From the NCBI RefSeq assembly GCF_001909055.1, contig NZ_LVWI01000002.1, positions 372,001 through 436,000 on the forward strand: a stretch of DNA of 64,000 nucleotides, read 5' to 3'. Below the pieces are notes generated by a model, which searched no databases, had not been told where the DNA came from, and was given only the letters and a program-made list of their open reading frames with translations. Position numbers and translations under genes: made by a program. Origin of the DNA: Paenibacillus helianthi. GTDB taxonomy: Bacteria; Bacillota; Bacilli; Paenibacillales; Paenibacillaceae. Below, piece after piece: positions 17,392-26,522 of the stretch (position 1 is the stretch's first letter; every line of letters starts with the position of its first letter).

Positions 17392-18666
17392 TTATTCTTC
17401 AGTCCATACGGCTGTGCCGTTTACCCATGTCTTAACCGGCCAGCCTTTAAGCTTCCATCCGGCAAAAGGAGTATTGCGCCCTTTGCTGGCAAACGAAGCG
17501 GGATTCACTTCTTTTTCTTCCGTAAGATCAATCAGTGTCAAATCTGCCGGTAAACCCACCGTCAGGCTGCCTGTATTCAGCCGGAATACCCGGGCCGGAT
17601 CAGCCGTCATACGCCGTACCAGAAGCGACAGGTCCCATTTGCCGGTGGCTACAAAAGCCGTATAGAGCAGCGGGAACGCTGTCTCAAACCCGACGATGCC
17701 GAAAGGCGCAAGCTGCATGCCTTTAGCCTTTTCTTCTTCGCTGTGTGGCGCATGGTCGGTGACGATGATATCCAGCGTACCGTCCAGCAGACCGGCGATG
17801 CAGGCTTCCACATCACGGCGGGAGCGCAGCGGCGGGTTCATTTTCCAATTGGCATCCATGCCCGGAATATCTTCTTCTGAGAGCAGCAGATGATGCGGAC
17901 ATACCTCTGCAGTTACCTTAATGCCAATTTCTTTGGCCTGGCGGATGAGCCGGACAGATTGTTCTGTACTGACATGGCAGACATGGTAGTGTACTCCTGT
18001 TGCTTCAGCGAGCAGGATATCACGTCCGACGTGAATGGCCTCCGATTCATTCGGAATTCCTTTCAAACCGTGCTTATCGGCAAAAGTGCCTTCAGCTACC
18101 GCACAGCCTTCCACCAGCGAATTATCCTCACAGTGGGCAATAACCGGCATATCCAGCCCTGCCGCCATTTTCATCGCATCCTTCATCATCTGGGCGTTCT
18201 GAACGCCTACACCGTCATCCGTGAACCCAATCGCCCCAGCCTCTTTCAAGGCGGCAAAATCAGTCAGTTCGCGCCCAAGCTCATTTTTCGTAATCGCTGC
18301 ATAAGGCAGCACCTTCACCAGTCCGGCTTCATCCGCTTTATCCTTCACGAACTTCACAACTTCAGGACTATCCGTTACAGGCCGGGTATTCGGCATACAA
18401 GCAATGGTGGTAAAACCGCCCTTGGCAGCCGAACGTGCCCCCGACTCAATAGTTTCCTTATGCTCAAAACCCGGCTCCCGCAGATGCACATGCATATCGA
18501 TCAGCCCTGGAATCAGCAGCTTGCCTTCCGCTTCTATGATTTCCCCGGCTTCGTCCACGGCTTCGTTGTCGTTCTTGATCGCTGAGATGATTCCATCCTG
18601 CACTACGATATGTTTGCGCTCTAGCACGCCTTCCTCATTCAGTACACTGGCGTTCTTGATGATCAC
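17392..18666 (-). CDS. pyrC: Dihydroorotase
   Basis: Cyclises carbamoyl aspartate to dihydroorotate. A 424-residue metal-dependent amidohydrolase of the class I (multifunctional-type) branch. The first metal-binding motif is DMHVHLREPGFEHKETIESG, followed by a His ligand in HCEDNSLVEG, another in CHVSTEQSV, and the late Asp in IVTDHAPHSEEEKAKG. The start is GTG at 18666, with GAAGGAG upstream. A 109-base AT-rich gap separates it from pyrB. Confidence 0.96.
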   Translation of the reverse strand: MIIKNASVLNEEGVLERKHIVVQDGIISAIKNDNEAVDEAGEIIEAEGKLLIPGLIDMHVHLREPGFEHKETIESGARSAAKGGFTTIACMPNTRPVTDSPEVVKFVKDKADEAGLVKVLPYAAITKNELGRELTDFAALKEAGAIGFTDDGVGVQNAQMMKDAMKMAAGLDMPVIAHCEDNSLVEGCAVAEGTFADKHGLKGIPNESEAIHVGRDILLAEATGVHYHVCHVSTEQSVRLIRQAKEIGIKVTAEVCPHHLLLSEEDIPGMDANWKMNPPLRSRRDVEACIAGLLDGTLDIIVTDHAPHSEEEKAKGMQLAPFGIVGFETAFPLLYTAFVATGKWDLSLLVRRMTADPARVFRLNTGSLTVGLPADLTLIDLTEEKEVNPASFASKGRNTPFAGWKLKGWPVKTWVNGTAVWTEE

Positions 18667-18775
18667 GGTTATGATTCTCCTTCTACCCGCAGGCGATCGG
18701 CCTCGAGCTCTGTGATTATTATATAATAAAAATTCATCTTTGTGTATATTTATTAATGAGATTATGTTAGGTTTT

Positions 18776-19684
18776 TTAGAGCATTGCTCTTTCCATCACT
18801 GCCATGCGTACAGGCACACCATTTGCCATCTGAGGGAAAATACGCGACTTGTCGCTCTCCACGACGGCATCGTCAATTTCAACGTTCCGGTTCACCGGTG
18901 CAGGGTGCATGATGATGCTACTCTTGTCCAGCTTCGCAGCGCGCTCTTCCGTAAGTCCGAACTGTTTCCGGTATTCCTCCGCCGATAGCAGGATACCCGA
19001 AGCATGGCGTTCCAGCTGTACACGCAGCATCATGACCACATCTGCTTTCAGTGCTTCTTCCATGGTTACATAAGGCGCGAACTCCGCAAGCTCGGGAGCC
19101 TTCATGTTATCCGGTGCACAGAACTGCACCTTGGCGCCCATCTTCGTCAGTCCCCATAGATTTGAGCGGGCCACCCGGCTATGCATAATATCCCCGATAA
19201 TTGAAACTTTAAGGCCCTTTAACTCTCCAAAATTCTTGCTCATGGTGTACATATCCAGCAGTGCCTGTGTCGGATGCTCGTTATTGCCATCCCCCGCATT
19301 GATCAGCGGGACCGACACTTTTTCTGCCAGCTGCTGCAGCACCCCTGCGGGCTTCAAGCGTACAACTCCCGCATCAATCCCCATCGACTCCAGCGTGCGT
19401 ACGGTGTCATAGATGGATTCGCCTTTTTCAACACTGGAAGCCGCAGCCGTGAAGTTGAGCACCTGAACGCCCAGGCGCTTCTCAGCCATTTCGAAGGAAA
19501 ACCGGGTTCGCGTGCTGTTCTCAAAAAACATATTGGCTACAAAATGTGACCTCAGCACCGGTGTCAGCTTCTCGGCTTGATTGTCCCAGTACGCTGTTCT
19601 GTTCAAAAGCTGCATAATCTCCGTACGGTCCAGCTCCTTAATCCCCAGCAAACTGCGTTCCTTCACCTTGGTTGCGGTCATCAT
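18776..19684 (-). CDS. pyrB: Aspartate carbamoyltransferase catalytic subunit
   Basis: Condenses carbamoyl phosphate with aspartate. The 302-residue protein carries the carbamoyl-phosphate motif ENSTRTRFSFE near residue 54 and HPTQALLDMYT near 137, plus MMLRVQLERH in the aspartate domain. No pyrI regulatory gene is present, as in other Firmicutes. The start is within four bases of the pyrR stop, and its ribosome site (GGGAGG) lies inside the end of pyrR, so the genes are coupled. Confidence 0.98.
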   Translation of the reverse strand: MMTATKVKERSLLGIKELDRTEIMQLLNRTAYWDNQAEKLTPVLRSHFVANMFFENSTRTRFSFEMAEKRLGVQVLNFTAAASSVEKGESIYDTVRTLESMGIDAGVVRLKPAGVLQQLAEKVSVPLINAGDGNNEHPTQALLDMYTMSKNFGELKGLKVSIIGDIMHSRVARSNLWGLTKMGAKVQFCAPDNMKAPELAEFAPYVTMEEALKADVVMMLRVQLERHASGILLSAEEYRKQFGLTEERAAKLDKSSIIMHPAPVNRNVEIDDAVVESDKSRIFPQMANGVPVRMAVMERAML

Positions 19685-19686
19685 TG

Positions 19687-20462
<776 letters not shown>

Positions 20463-20481
20463 CGCATATTCAACTACAGGA

Positions 20482-20510
20482 ATTATGACAGATGTTGCGG
20501 TGGGTGTCAA
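20482..20510 (-). promoter_or_regulatory. Sigma-A promoter of the pyr operon
   Basis: TTGACA and CATAAT separated by exactly 17 bases on the minus strand, about 20 bases upstream of the PyrR-binding element. Confidence 0.85.
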
Positions 20511-20542
20511 ATAGGAGGAGGAACAAAAAAGACAGTTTGTTA

Positions 20543-20666
20543 TGGTGACGGCCGCAACTGCGGGGAATGTTTGGACTTCCGGCCGCTGTTAGGTTTGGAT
20601 TTTTTGATTTTGTTCCGCTGTCTGCGGTTAAAATCCAAACCTAAAGGCGGACGCTCCGCTCCTACA
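20543..20666. repeat. Intergenic hairpin element with 13-bp inverted repeat
   Basis: AGGTTTGGATTTT at 20591-20603 and AAAATCCAAACCT at 20630-20642 form a perfect stem; inside it CCGC/GCGG can pair. The flanks GACGGCCGC and AGGCGGACGCTCCGCTCCTA look like a packaged repeat unit rather than a simple terminator. Only one copy is visible in this window. It overlaps the very end of the small membrane-protein gene. Confidence 0.45.
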
Positions 20667-21024
20667 GAAATTTATTTAAAAAGGAATTTTTAATACTAAC
20701 TAATAAAATCTCGGGTATCAGAACAATAAATATAAATGCTAGTATTATAAACGGCAATGAATTACTGAACATTATAGCTGCCTGTCCTTCTTTTGTGCGC
20801 TCTATAAGTAACCACCACAGAGGTACTGCTATAACCCACATTAAAATTGTTGATGTAATTAATTGGCGCAAGTTATCCCAGAGCAAACAAAAAAGAATCG
20901 TTACAATCATAGGAATTAACCAGGAATCTAGTATGTCTCTTAAGCATAGTAACCAAAATATTGTAAAAGGATAAAGAAGTGTAATTATTATTCGAAACAT
21001 CTTAATGTTGTTGCGAAATCTCAT
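20662..21024 (-). CDS. Hypothetical membrane protein
   Basis: 120 residues with about four predicted membrane segments (IIITLLYPFTIFWLLCL, WLIPMIVTILFCLLW, LMWVIAVPLWWLL, LPFIILAFIFIVLIPEILL). No recognised family. A GGTGG-containing site lies about 10 bases before the ATG. It is 63 bases downstream of the lipoprotein gene on the same strand and is similarly AT-rich, so the two may be co-transcribed and recently acquired. Confidence 0.6.
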   Translation of the reverse strand: MRFRNNIKMFRIIITLLYPFTIFWLLCLRDILDSWLIPMIVTILFCLLWDNLRQLITSTILMWVIAVPLWWLLIERTKEGQAAIMFSNSLPFIILAFIFIVLIPEILLVSIKNSFLNKFL

Positions 21025-21087
21025 TATCCATCACCACCTTATCAAGGAAGACACGATCCTGGTGAAACAATTAGGGTCTACAGATTG

Positions 21088-21498
21088 CTATATACTTTTG
21101 AGCGCTTTTTCTATTTTCTCTCCGTACTTTGTTTCGTTTAGCTTGGGTGTTCGAGTTTTTGAATCAACATGGCTGTAATAAAGAACTAAATACTTTCCAG
21201 ATTGATAAACAATTGGTGCGTGGGAACTGAGAAGCTGAATGCTCTCTTCAAAGAACTTTTTTCCAATTTCTCGTTTTTCCTCCGACCCAAAATCGTAAAC
21301 CCTTATGATTTCCTCGTTATTCAGTTTATAGCTAACAGGTTGAATACCATCAAGATTCTTGTCTCCAGGTGATTTAATTTGTGTAATGTTCTTTTCTAGG
21401 GACTTTATGGCTTCATTTGCGGAAGAATACTTTTGTTGAGAAGAACAAGCGATCAGAAATAATAAGCTAATTAACGTAACGAAAAAAAGTTTTTTCAT
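21088..21498 (-). CDS. Hypothetical lipoprotein
   Basis: 136 residues with a classical lipoprotein signal: KK, a hydrophobic core (LFFVTLISLLFL) and lipobox LIAC with Cys18, followed by SSQQKYSS. The mature part is a soluble alpha/beta domain ending in KYGEKIEKALKSI. No family is recognised. AAGGGAGGG lies just before the ATG. It should sit on the outer face of the membrane, perhaps with the small membrane protein downstream. Confidence 0.75.
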   Translation of the reverse strand: MKKLFFVTLISLLFLIACSSQQKYSSANEAIKSLEKNITQIKSPGDKNLDGIQPVSYKLNNEEIIRVYDFGSEEKREIGKKFFEESIQLLSSHAPIVYQSGKYLVLYYSHVDSKTRTPKLNETKYGEKIEKALKSI

Positions 21499-21563
21499 GT
21501 AATAACCCTCCCTTTTTTTGTTAGCCTAGAATCAATAAAGCGTGAGTCGAAGTTTAAAGTTGG

Positions 21564-21707
21564 TTTCCTTTTGAAGGACATACGTTTGAAGAGATCGGTG
21601 ATCTGCTCAGTCGCGCGCGTCAAACCATCGGCCTCTATTGGAAAGCCTACCAAATGCAGGTCTGTCCGGCCTGAAGTTGGACCATTCCCCGGGACAACAG
21701 TATGATT
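21564..21707 (+). pseudogene. Helix-turn-helix fragment of a transposase (IS630-like)
   Basis: The plus strand reads GHTFEEIGDLLSRARQTIGL and YWKAYQM, the N-terminal helix-turn-helix of IS630-type transposases. After one frame change it continues GLSGLKLDHSPGQQ, corresponding to the linker before the catalytic domain. No DDE domain remains. Short and decayed, so the family call is tentative. Confidence 0.4.
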
Positions 21708-22006
21708 AATCATTCAATAATTATCCATTTTAACATATTTTCCACAACCTATTTACGAGTTCAGTTCCCCATAATTGGAAAACATACAACATGAAATAAA
21801 AAAACAGTGTTTGGTCCAACGACTAAAACACTGTTTTTTTTATTGTTCTAAGGAAGCTAAAAACGGCCATACCCATATAGTCAAAGCCAGCCAAATTTAA
21901 AGATCGTCGTCCAGAAATGTTCATCATATGCCTCATTAATCCGGATGTGGTGACGTTCTCCTTTTTATGTGGGATGACTCTCCACTTGTTAGTTTAGTTT
22001 ATCCAT
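21708..22006. other. Non-coding stretch between the transposase remnant and dapL
   Basis: About 300 bases with a strong hairpin at 21798-21841 and no supportable gene. Confidence 0.5.
21798..21841. terminator. Bidirectional terminator-like hairpin
   Basis: AAAAACAGTGTTT at 21800-21812 and AAACACTGTTTTT at 21826-21838 are perfect complements over a 13-base loop, with A and T runs on the two sides. Confidence 0.75.
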
Positions 22007-22042
22007 AAAAAAAAGCCGCCGCAGATTTCTCTCCGCGGCAGC
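22007..22042 (-). terminator. Terminator of dapL
   Basis: On the minus strand GCTGCCGC pairs with GCGGCGGC (one G-T pair) and is followed by eight T; 20 bases beyond the dapL stop. Confidence 0.9.
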
Positions 22043-22061
22043 TTTTCAGGAACCAAATCTA

Positions 22062-23315
22062 TTAAAATTCGAATTCAACGTCGCTAAGGCGTCTTTGAAT
22101 TTCGGAAATGACACGTTTCTCTTCTTCTTCGCCTTTGGCGACGAAGGTTACAGAAAAGCGTACAAATGGGCCGGCATCATCCCAAGGCACAGTGGAGATC
22201 AGTTTCTCACGGATCAGGAACTGCGAGAAATCTTCGCCGGATTCAAAACGGCGTCCGCCTTTGATCCCTTTTGGAGCGGCCACATAAAGGAAGAAAGATC
22301 CTTTGGGCTTCTCTGCGGAGAAGCCAAGGCTATTCAGCGCGTCTACCAGCATATTATGGCGGCGGGAATACTTGGCGGCAATCGCTTCAGTAATCTCTGG
22401 ATGAGCCAGACCATAGGCTGCTGCCTTTTGAATAGCGATGAATTGACCGGAGTCATTGTTGTCCTTCACATCACTGAACGCTTTGACTACCAGCGGATTA
22501 CCGGCAACGAACCCGATTCTCCAGCCTGTCATGTTGTAGGACTTGGACAGGGAGTGAAGTTCTACACCGACATCCTTAGCGCCAGGTACAGACAAGAAGC
22601 TGAGCGGCTTCTTCCCGTCATAGGTCAAAGCAGAATACGGAGCATCGTGGATTACAACTACATCATATTTCTTCGCCCAGGCTACAACCTCGCTGAAGAA
22701 TTCAGGAGTCGCACTAGCGCCCGTTGGATTATTAGGATAGTTCAGGTATAACAGCTTTGCCTTACGGGCGACATCCTCCGGAATGGAGTTCAGGTCCGGC
22801 AGGAAATGATTCTCCTTTTTGAGCTCCACCGTGAATACTTGCCCACCCAGATATTTGGTATGGGTACCCAGGACCGGATAGCCCGGAACCGTCATAATGG
22901 TAATGTCACCCGGGTTAATGAAGCAGGACGGCAGCATCGCCAGCGCCGGCTTCGAACCAATGGAATGGACAACCTCGGTTACAGGATCAATGCCGTCCAC
23001 ACGGAAAACTTCCTTAAGATAAGCTGCTGCTGCGGCCTTGAACTCAGGAATCCCGTTGTCTGAATACCCGCGGTTTTCTTCTTTGGCTGCTTCTTCAGCG
23101 AGTTTAGCAACAATGCCTTCATCCGCCATTTCATCCGGTTCACCGACACCCATATCAATCAGCTCAATATTTGGAAAATCCTGTTTCGCCGATGCTTTGG
23201 CGCGTTTGATTTTCTCGAATTTGTAGATGGCTGTATCTTTGCCATAGTTCGCGCCGCCGATACGGTCTGCAAAATTAGTCTGAATGAAGGTCTCCTGATA
23301 TTGTTCAATACTCAT
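22062..23315 (-). CDS. dapL: LL-diaminopimelate aminotransferase
   Basis: Converts tetrahydrodipicolinate directly to LL-diaminopimelate using glutamate, a shortcut to lysine and to the meso-DAP of peptidoglycan. The 417-residue class I PLP aminotransferase begins with the DapL-type N-terminus (NFADRIGGANYGKDTAIYKF) and has GVGEPDEMAD near 57, NYPNNPTGA near 190, and the Schiff-base Lys in HSLSKSYNMTGWRIGF near 259. The C-terminal RFSVTF carries the carboxylate-binding Arg. The match to DapL rather than AspC-type enzymes rests on the N-terminal and DMGVGEPDE patterns. It sits between the lsp/rlu genes and a decayed patch, with its own terminator. Its product feeds the MurE step encoded at 50.6-52.1 kb. 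Confidence 0.85.
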   Translation of the reverse strand: MSIEQYQETFIQTNFADRIGGANYGKDTAIYKFEKIKRAKASAKQDFPNIELIDMGVGEPDEMADEGIVAKLAEEAAKEENRGYSDNGIPEFKAAAAAYLKEVFRVDGIDPVTEVVHSIGSKPALAMLPSCFINPGDITIMTVPGYPVLGTHTKYLGGQVFTVELKKENHFLPDLNSIPEDVARKAKLLYLNYPNNPTGASATPEFFSEVVAWAKKYDVVVIHDAPYSALTYDGKKPLSFLSVPGAKDVGVELHSLSKSYNMTGWRIGFVAGNPLVVKAFSDVKDNNDSGQFIAIQKAAAYGLAHPEITEAIAAKYSRRHNMLVDALNSLGFSAEKPKGSFFLYVAAPKGIKGGRRFESGEDFSQFLIREKLISTVPWDDAGPFVRFSVTFVAKGEEEEKRVISEIQRRLSDVEFEF

Positions 23316-23462
23316 AATTTACGTTTCATCTCCTGGCTAATTTTAAAATAAAAGCATTGGCTCTCTGTAAGGACAGTAAAACCGTGTCTGCTTGTTCCCA
23401 TGACTTAAATATGACGTAAATCCGCCTTCAAAACCATGGATTTATAATCACTTGATTTGTAC

Positions 23463-24437
23463 TTATCTGCTGCGCAGAGTAAATAGCACTTCTTCCATAT
23501 CCGCCGGAATCGGCGCACTGTATTCCATATATTCACCAGTAGAAGGATGCACAAATCCCAGAACAGCGGCATGCAGGGCTTGTCCGTTCATGGTTGTTCC
23601 TTTGCTGCGTCCATAGATTGGATCTCCGACCAGAGGATGACCGATAAACTTCATATGCACCCGAATCTGATGCGTACGGCCAGTCTCCAGCTGCAGCTCC
23701 AGCAGAGTATAATCACCAAAACGCTCCAGAACGGTAAAATGAGTCACGGAACGTTTGCTGTTCTTCTCCGTTACAATATAGAGCTTGCGGTCATGCGGAT
23801 CACGGCCAATGGGGGCATCAACCGTACCCTTGTCATGAGACAGATTTCCGTGCACTACAGCTATGTAGCGGCGGGTTACACTATGCTCCTTAAGCTGGGC
23901 TGCGAGCGAGGCGTGACTGGCATCATTTTTGGCAGCCATAATCAGTCCTGAGGTGTCCTTGTCGATACGATGCACAATACCCGGACGAATCTCGCCGTTA
24001 ATGCCCGACAGATCCTTGCAGTGGTACATCAGCGCATTGACCAGGGTCCCGGAAGGATGACCCGCTGCCGGATGGACCACCATTCCGCGCGGTTTGTTCA
24101 CTACGATAACATCGCTGTCTTCATACGCTACTTCAAGCGGAATATCTTCAGCAATCAGATCCGTAACCTCTGCTTCGGGTACAGTAACGCCAACCACATC
24201 CCCTTCGGTCAGCTTGTAATTCGCTTTGACCGGGGCACCGTTAACGGTTACATGTCCGCCGCTGATCCACAGCTGCACCTGTGAGCGGGAAACCTCTTCT
24301 TCCCAGGACTCCGTAATATATTTATCAATCCGTTCCCGGGCATTTGCTCCGGCAACAATCCATTCGGTGACGTCCTTATCTTCTTCGAAGGCGCCGGTTG
24401 CCGCCTGCTCATTGACGTCCTTATTCAAATCATTCAT
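23463..24437 (-). CDS. RluD-family 23S rRNA pseudouridine synthase (YlyB type)
   Basis: Isomerises uridine to pseudouridine in large-subunit rRNA. 324 residues: an acidic N-terminal tail, an S4 RNA-binding domain at about 35-95 (SRSQVQLWISGGHVTVNGAPV), then the catalytic domain with Asp in HRIDKDTSGLIMAAKN and LLELQLETGRTHQIRVHMKF. Target uridines cannot be read from sequence. Its start overlaps the end of lspA by 8 bases, so the pair is coupled, as in Bacillus lspA-ylyB. Confidence 0.93.
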   Translation of the reverse strand: MNDLNKDVNEQAATGAFEEDKDVTEWIVAGANARERIDKYITESWEEEVSRSQVQLWISGGHVTVNGAPVKANYKLTEGDVVGVTVPEAEVTDLIAEDIPLEVAYEDSDVIVVNKPRGMVVHPAAGHPSGTLVNALMYHCKDLSGINGEIRPGIVHRIDKDTSGLIMAAKNDASHASLAAQLKEHSVTRRYIAVVHGNLSHDKGTVDAPIGRDPHDRKLYIVTEKNSKRSVTHFTVLERFGDYTLLELQLETGRTHQIRVHMKFIGHPLVGDPIYGRSKGTTMNGQALHAAVLGFVHPSTGEYMEYSAPIPADMEEVLFTLRSR

Positions 24438-24945
24438 TCCCTTCCTTAACTTCCTTGGTTTCCTTCACTTCGGTGATTTCATCTCCGCTCTTCATATCAC
24501 GCAGAGTATCCAGAATAATCAGCGCCACACCGACAACAATGCACGAGTCGGCTACGTTAAAGATTGGAAAGGTGTAGCTGCCGAAATTAAACATCAGGAA
24601 GTCAACAACCTCTCCGTTCAACAGCCGGTCCAAAAAATTGCCTACGGCTCCGCCAAGCACCAGTGCCAGTGCAGTGGGCAGCAGCTTCCGGGTCGCTCTG
24701 GCCTTGTTCAAATACCAGACGATTCCGGCAACCACTATAACGGTAATTAGAAAAAAGAACCATTGCTGTCCCTGAAGAATACCAAAAGCCGCTCCTTGAT
24801 TGCGGTGGGAGGTAATGATGAAAAAATCCTTGATTACCGGGATCTGCTCCGCGAGCTCCATCCGGGTAGCAATTAAATACTTGGTACCCTGGTCCACCAA
24901 AAATACGATTAGCGCTATCAGATAGTACACCACAGAAGTTGTCAC
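24430..24945 (-). CDS. lspA: Signal peptidase II (prolipoprotein signal peptidase)
   Basis: Removes signal peptides from lipid-modified prolipoproteins in the membrane. 171 residues, four membrane segments, with the two catalytic aspartates in GNFLDRLLNGEVVDF and FNVADSCIVVG. The C-terminal tail after the last segment is long and charged (DEITEVKETKEVKEGNE). Starts MTTSVVYYL; overlaps the pseudouridine synthase gene by 8 bases. Confidence 0.96.
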   Translation of the reverse strand: MTTSVVYYLIALIVFLVDQGTKYLIATRMELAEQIPVIKDFFIITSHRNQGAAFGILQGQQWFFFLITVIVVAGIVWYLNKARATRKLLPTALALVLGGAVGNFLDRLLNGEVVDFLMFNFGSYTFPIFNVADSCIVVGVALIILDTLRDMKSGDEITEVKETKEVKEGNE

Positions 24946-25176
24946 TCCGTTCTTATTTTCCCCGCTGAAAGCGGTACGAATACTGTATAAAGACTTGTAT
25001 ATTGTAGCACAGGCCTCAAGAAGCCGTCTATTGCAAGGACATAGCCACTCTCTCCAAACCGGGGAGGATTTGCCATCGCTAAAAAGCCGGCTCTCCGGTC
25101 AACCTATCCAAGAAGCATCCGAAACCGTTTGGAAATGTACGATGCTAAGGAAGCGACACGAAAGGAGCTAACACCC

Positions 25177-25905
25177 ATGAGCCATCTGTCAGCAGAGCAG
25201 CTCTCAAAGCTGCGGGCTGCGGTCATTCAGCAGCGGGAAGATATCCAGCATAGACTAAAAAACAATGCGCATTACGGGCTGCAGGACTCCATGCGTGACA
25301 TGACGGGAGACCTGACCGAGATCGACAACCACCCAGGCGATGCCGCTACGGAGCTGTATCACCGGTCCATGGATATTTCACTGCTGGAGCGTGATGAGCA
25401 TGAACTTGATGACATCGCTGCCGCCCTGGCTGCCATGGATAAAGGAACATATGGAATCTGTGCAGTCTGCGGCGAAGCGATTCCTCTTGAACGTTTAGAT
25501 GCCGTACCGCTTACCCGCTTCTGTAAAGAACATAATCCCCGCCAAAGCTCGCCCTTTACTAGGCCTGCAGAAGAGGAATTTCTATTCCCGCCGTTCGGGC
25601 GCACCAGTCTGGATGAACATGAGCAGAACGGATTCGACGGTGAAGATGCCTGGCAGATCGTGGAGAGCTGGGGCAGTTCCAATTCACCCGCCATGGCCGA
25701 AGGCAATGATATTTCCTCTTATAATGATATGGAGATTGAAGCTGACGAAACTGAGGGCTTCGTAGAGCCTTGGGAAAACTTTATCGCCACCGACATTGCC
25801 GGAAACCATACGATGGTTATTAAGGGATCAAGCTACCGCCATTATATGGACAGTGAAGAAGGAAGCTACCTGCTTGATCCTCAGGCCAAAAAGCAAAGGG
25901 AGTAG
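25177..25905 (+). CDS. yteA: TraR/DksA-type zinc-finger protein, YteA-like
   Basis: 242 residues: an N-terminal coiled coil (LSAEQLSKLRAAVIQQREDI), the GDxxD-type segment TGDLTEIDNHPGDAATEL, then a zinc-finger-like segment CAVC-x17-CKEH. The finger therefore ends Cys-x2-His instead of the usual Cys-x2-Cys. The long acidic C-terminus is typical of the YteA family of spore-formers. AAAGGAG is 9 bases before the ATG at 25177; the longer frame from 25129 lacks a site. It is the only plus-strand gene between 9 and 64 kb, divergent from lspA and convergent with the DUF5665-type gene. Regulatory role is inferred from the fold only. Confidence 0.85.
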   Translation: MSHLSAEQLSKLRAAVIQQREDIQHRLKNNAHYGLQDSMRDMTGDLTEIDNHPGDAATELYHRSMDISLLERDEHELDDIAAALAAMDKGTYGICAVCGEAIPLERLDAVPLTRFCKEHNPRQSSPFTRPAEEEFLFPPFGRTSLDEHEQNGFDGEDAWQIVESWGSSNSPAMAEGNDISSYNDMEIEADETEGFVEPWENFIATDIAGNHTMVIKGSSYRHYMDSEEGSYLLDPQAKKQRE

Positions 25906-25930
25906 CCCGCGGGCTACTCTTTACTATTTT
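25900..25930. terminator. Terminator between convergent genes
   Basis: GAGTAGCC and GGCTACTC form an 8-bp stem over CGCG, which includes the yteA stop codon; it is followed by a T-rich tail. It separates yteA from the convergent DUF5665-type gene. Confidence 0.75.
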
Positions 25931-25945
25931 CAGATATGATCTTCC

Positions 25946-26359
25946 TTAGAAAGTCTTCAGCTCCAGCTGATGCTGGACGATCCGCACGATATCTGCAATG
26001 TAATCACCGATGATCGGCAGATTAAGTGCTCCAAGAACCTGAAGCACGTAAATAATGGTCGCTGCAAAAAAGGTAAAACCCAGCGCGATCCCCAGTCCCC
26101 GCGCTGTTCCCGACAATACATTCAGCCAAATCAGACGCCAGGGTGAATTCAGGAGCTGCGTGTACTCGGCAATCCTCGCTTTCTCCATTTGCTGGACCAA
26201 TCCCGATGTCAGCCGGTAGATGGCATTCAGCTTTTCTTCCTGCGGAATGTCATATGGATTCTCCTTGATGCCGTTCGAACTTCTGCCAGCCCCTGATGTT
26301 CTGATGGAGATTCTTCCGGATCTCCCGAACCGGTGCTTGTCCCCTTCCCGTCCCTCCAT
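25946..26359 (-). CDS. DUF5665-type small membrane protein
   Basis: 137 residues: a basic N-terminal third, a helix (EEKLNAIYRLTSGLVQQMEK), the short YTQLLNSPWRLIWLN motif and one or two membrane segments (GLGIALGFTFFAATIIYVL), ending IIGDYIADIVRIVQHQLE. This order matches the uncharacterised DUF5665 family of Firmicutes as I remember it. It lies between ileS and yteA, with a GGAGG site before the ATG. Function unknown. Confidence 0.75.
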   Translation of the reverse strand: MEGREGDKHRFGRSGRISIRTSGAGRSSNGIKENPYDIPQEEKLNAIYRLTSGLVQQMEKARIAEYTQLLNSPWRLIWLNVLSGTARGLGIALGFTFFAATIIYVLQVLGALNLPIIGDYIADIVRIVQHQLELKTF

Positions 26360-26400
26360 GGCATTGACTCCTCCCTAGCGTCCTCCAGGGTCCACACAAA

Positions 26401-26446
26401 CGAGCCCGGTCAAAAGAGAGCAGACTCTCCTTAAGTACCGGGCTCG
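26401..26446 (-). terminator. Large GC-rich hairpin after ileS
   Basis: CGAGCCCGGT and ACCGGGCTCG pair perfectly, and inside the loop GAGAG/CTCTC forms a second stem. A long T run is lacking, so termination strength is uncertain. It lies 75 bases beyond the ileS stop. Confidence 0.6.
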
Positions 26447-26522
26447 TCATTTTGCTGCTAACCCCTAGAACCTTTTCCTTTGCCGCTAGTATATGCCAGT
26501 TGGGGACAGGTCATGCAGGGCT

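Noticed and set aside
21495..21713. 72-codon minus-strand ORF overlapping the lipoprotein start
   Set aside because: The opposite strand carries a recognisable transposase helix-turn-helix fragment; no ribosome site for this frame.
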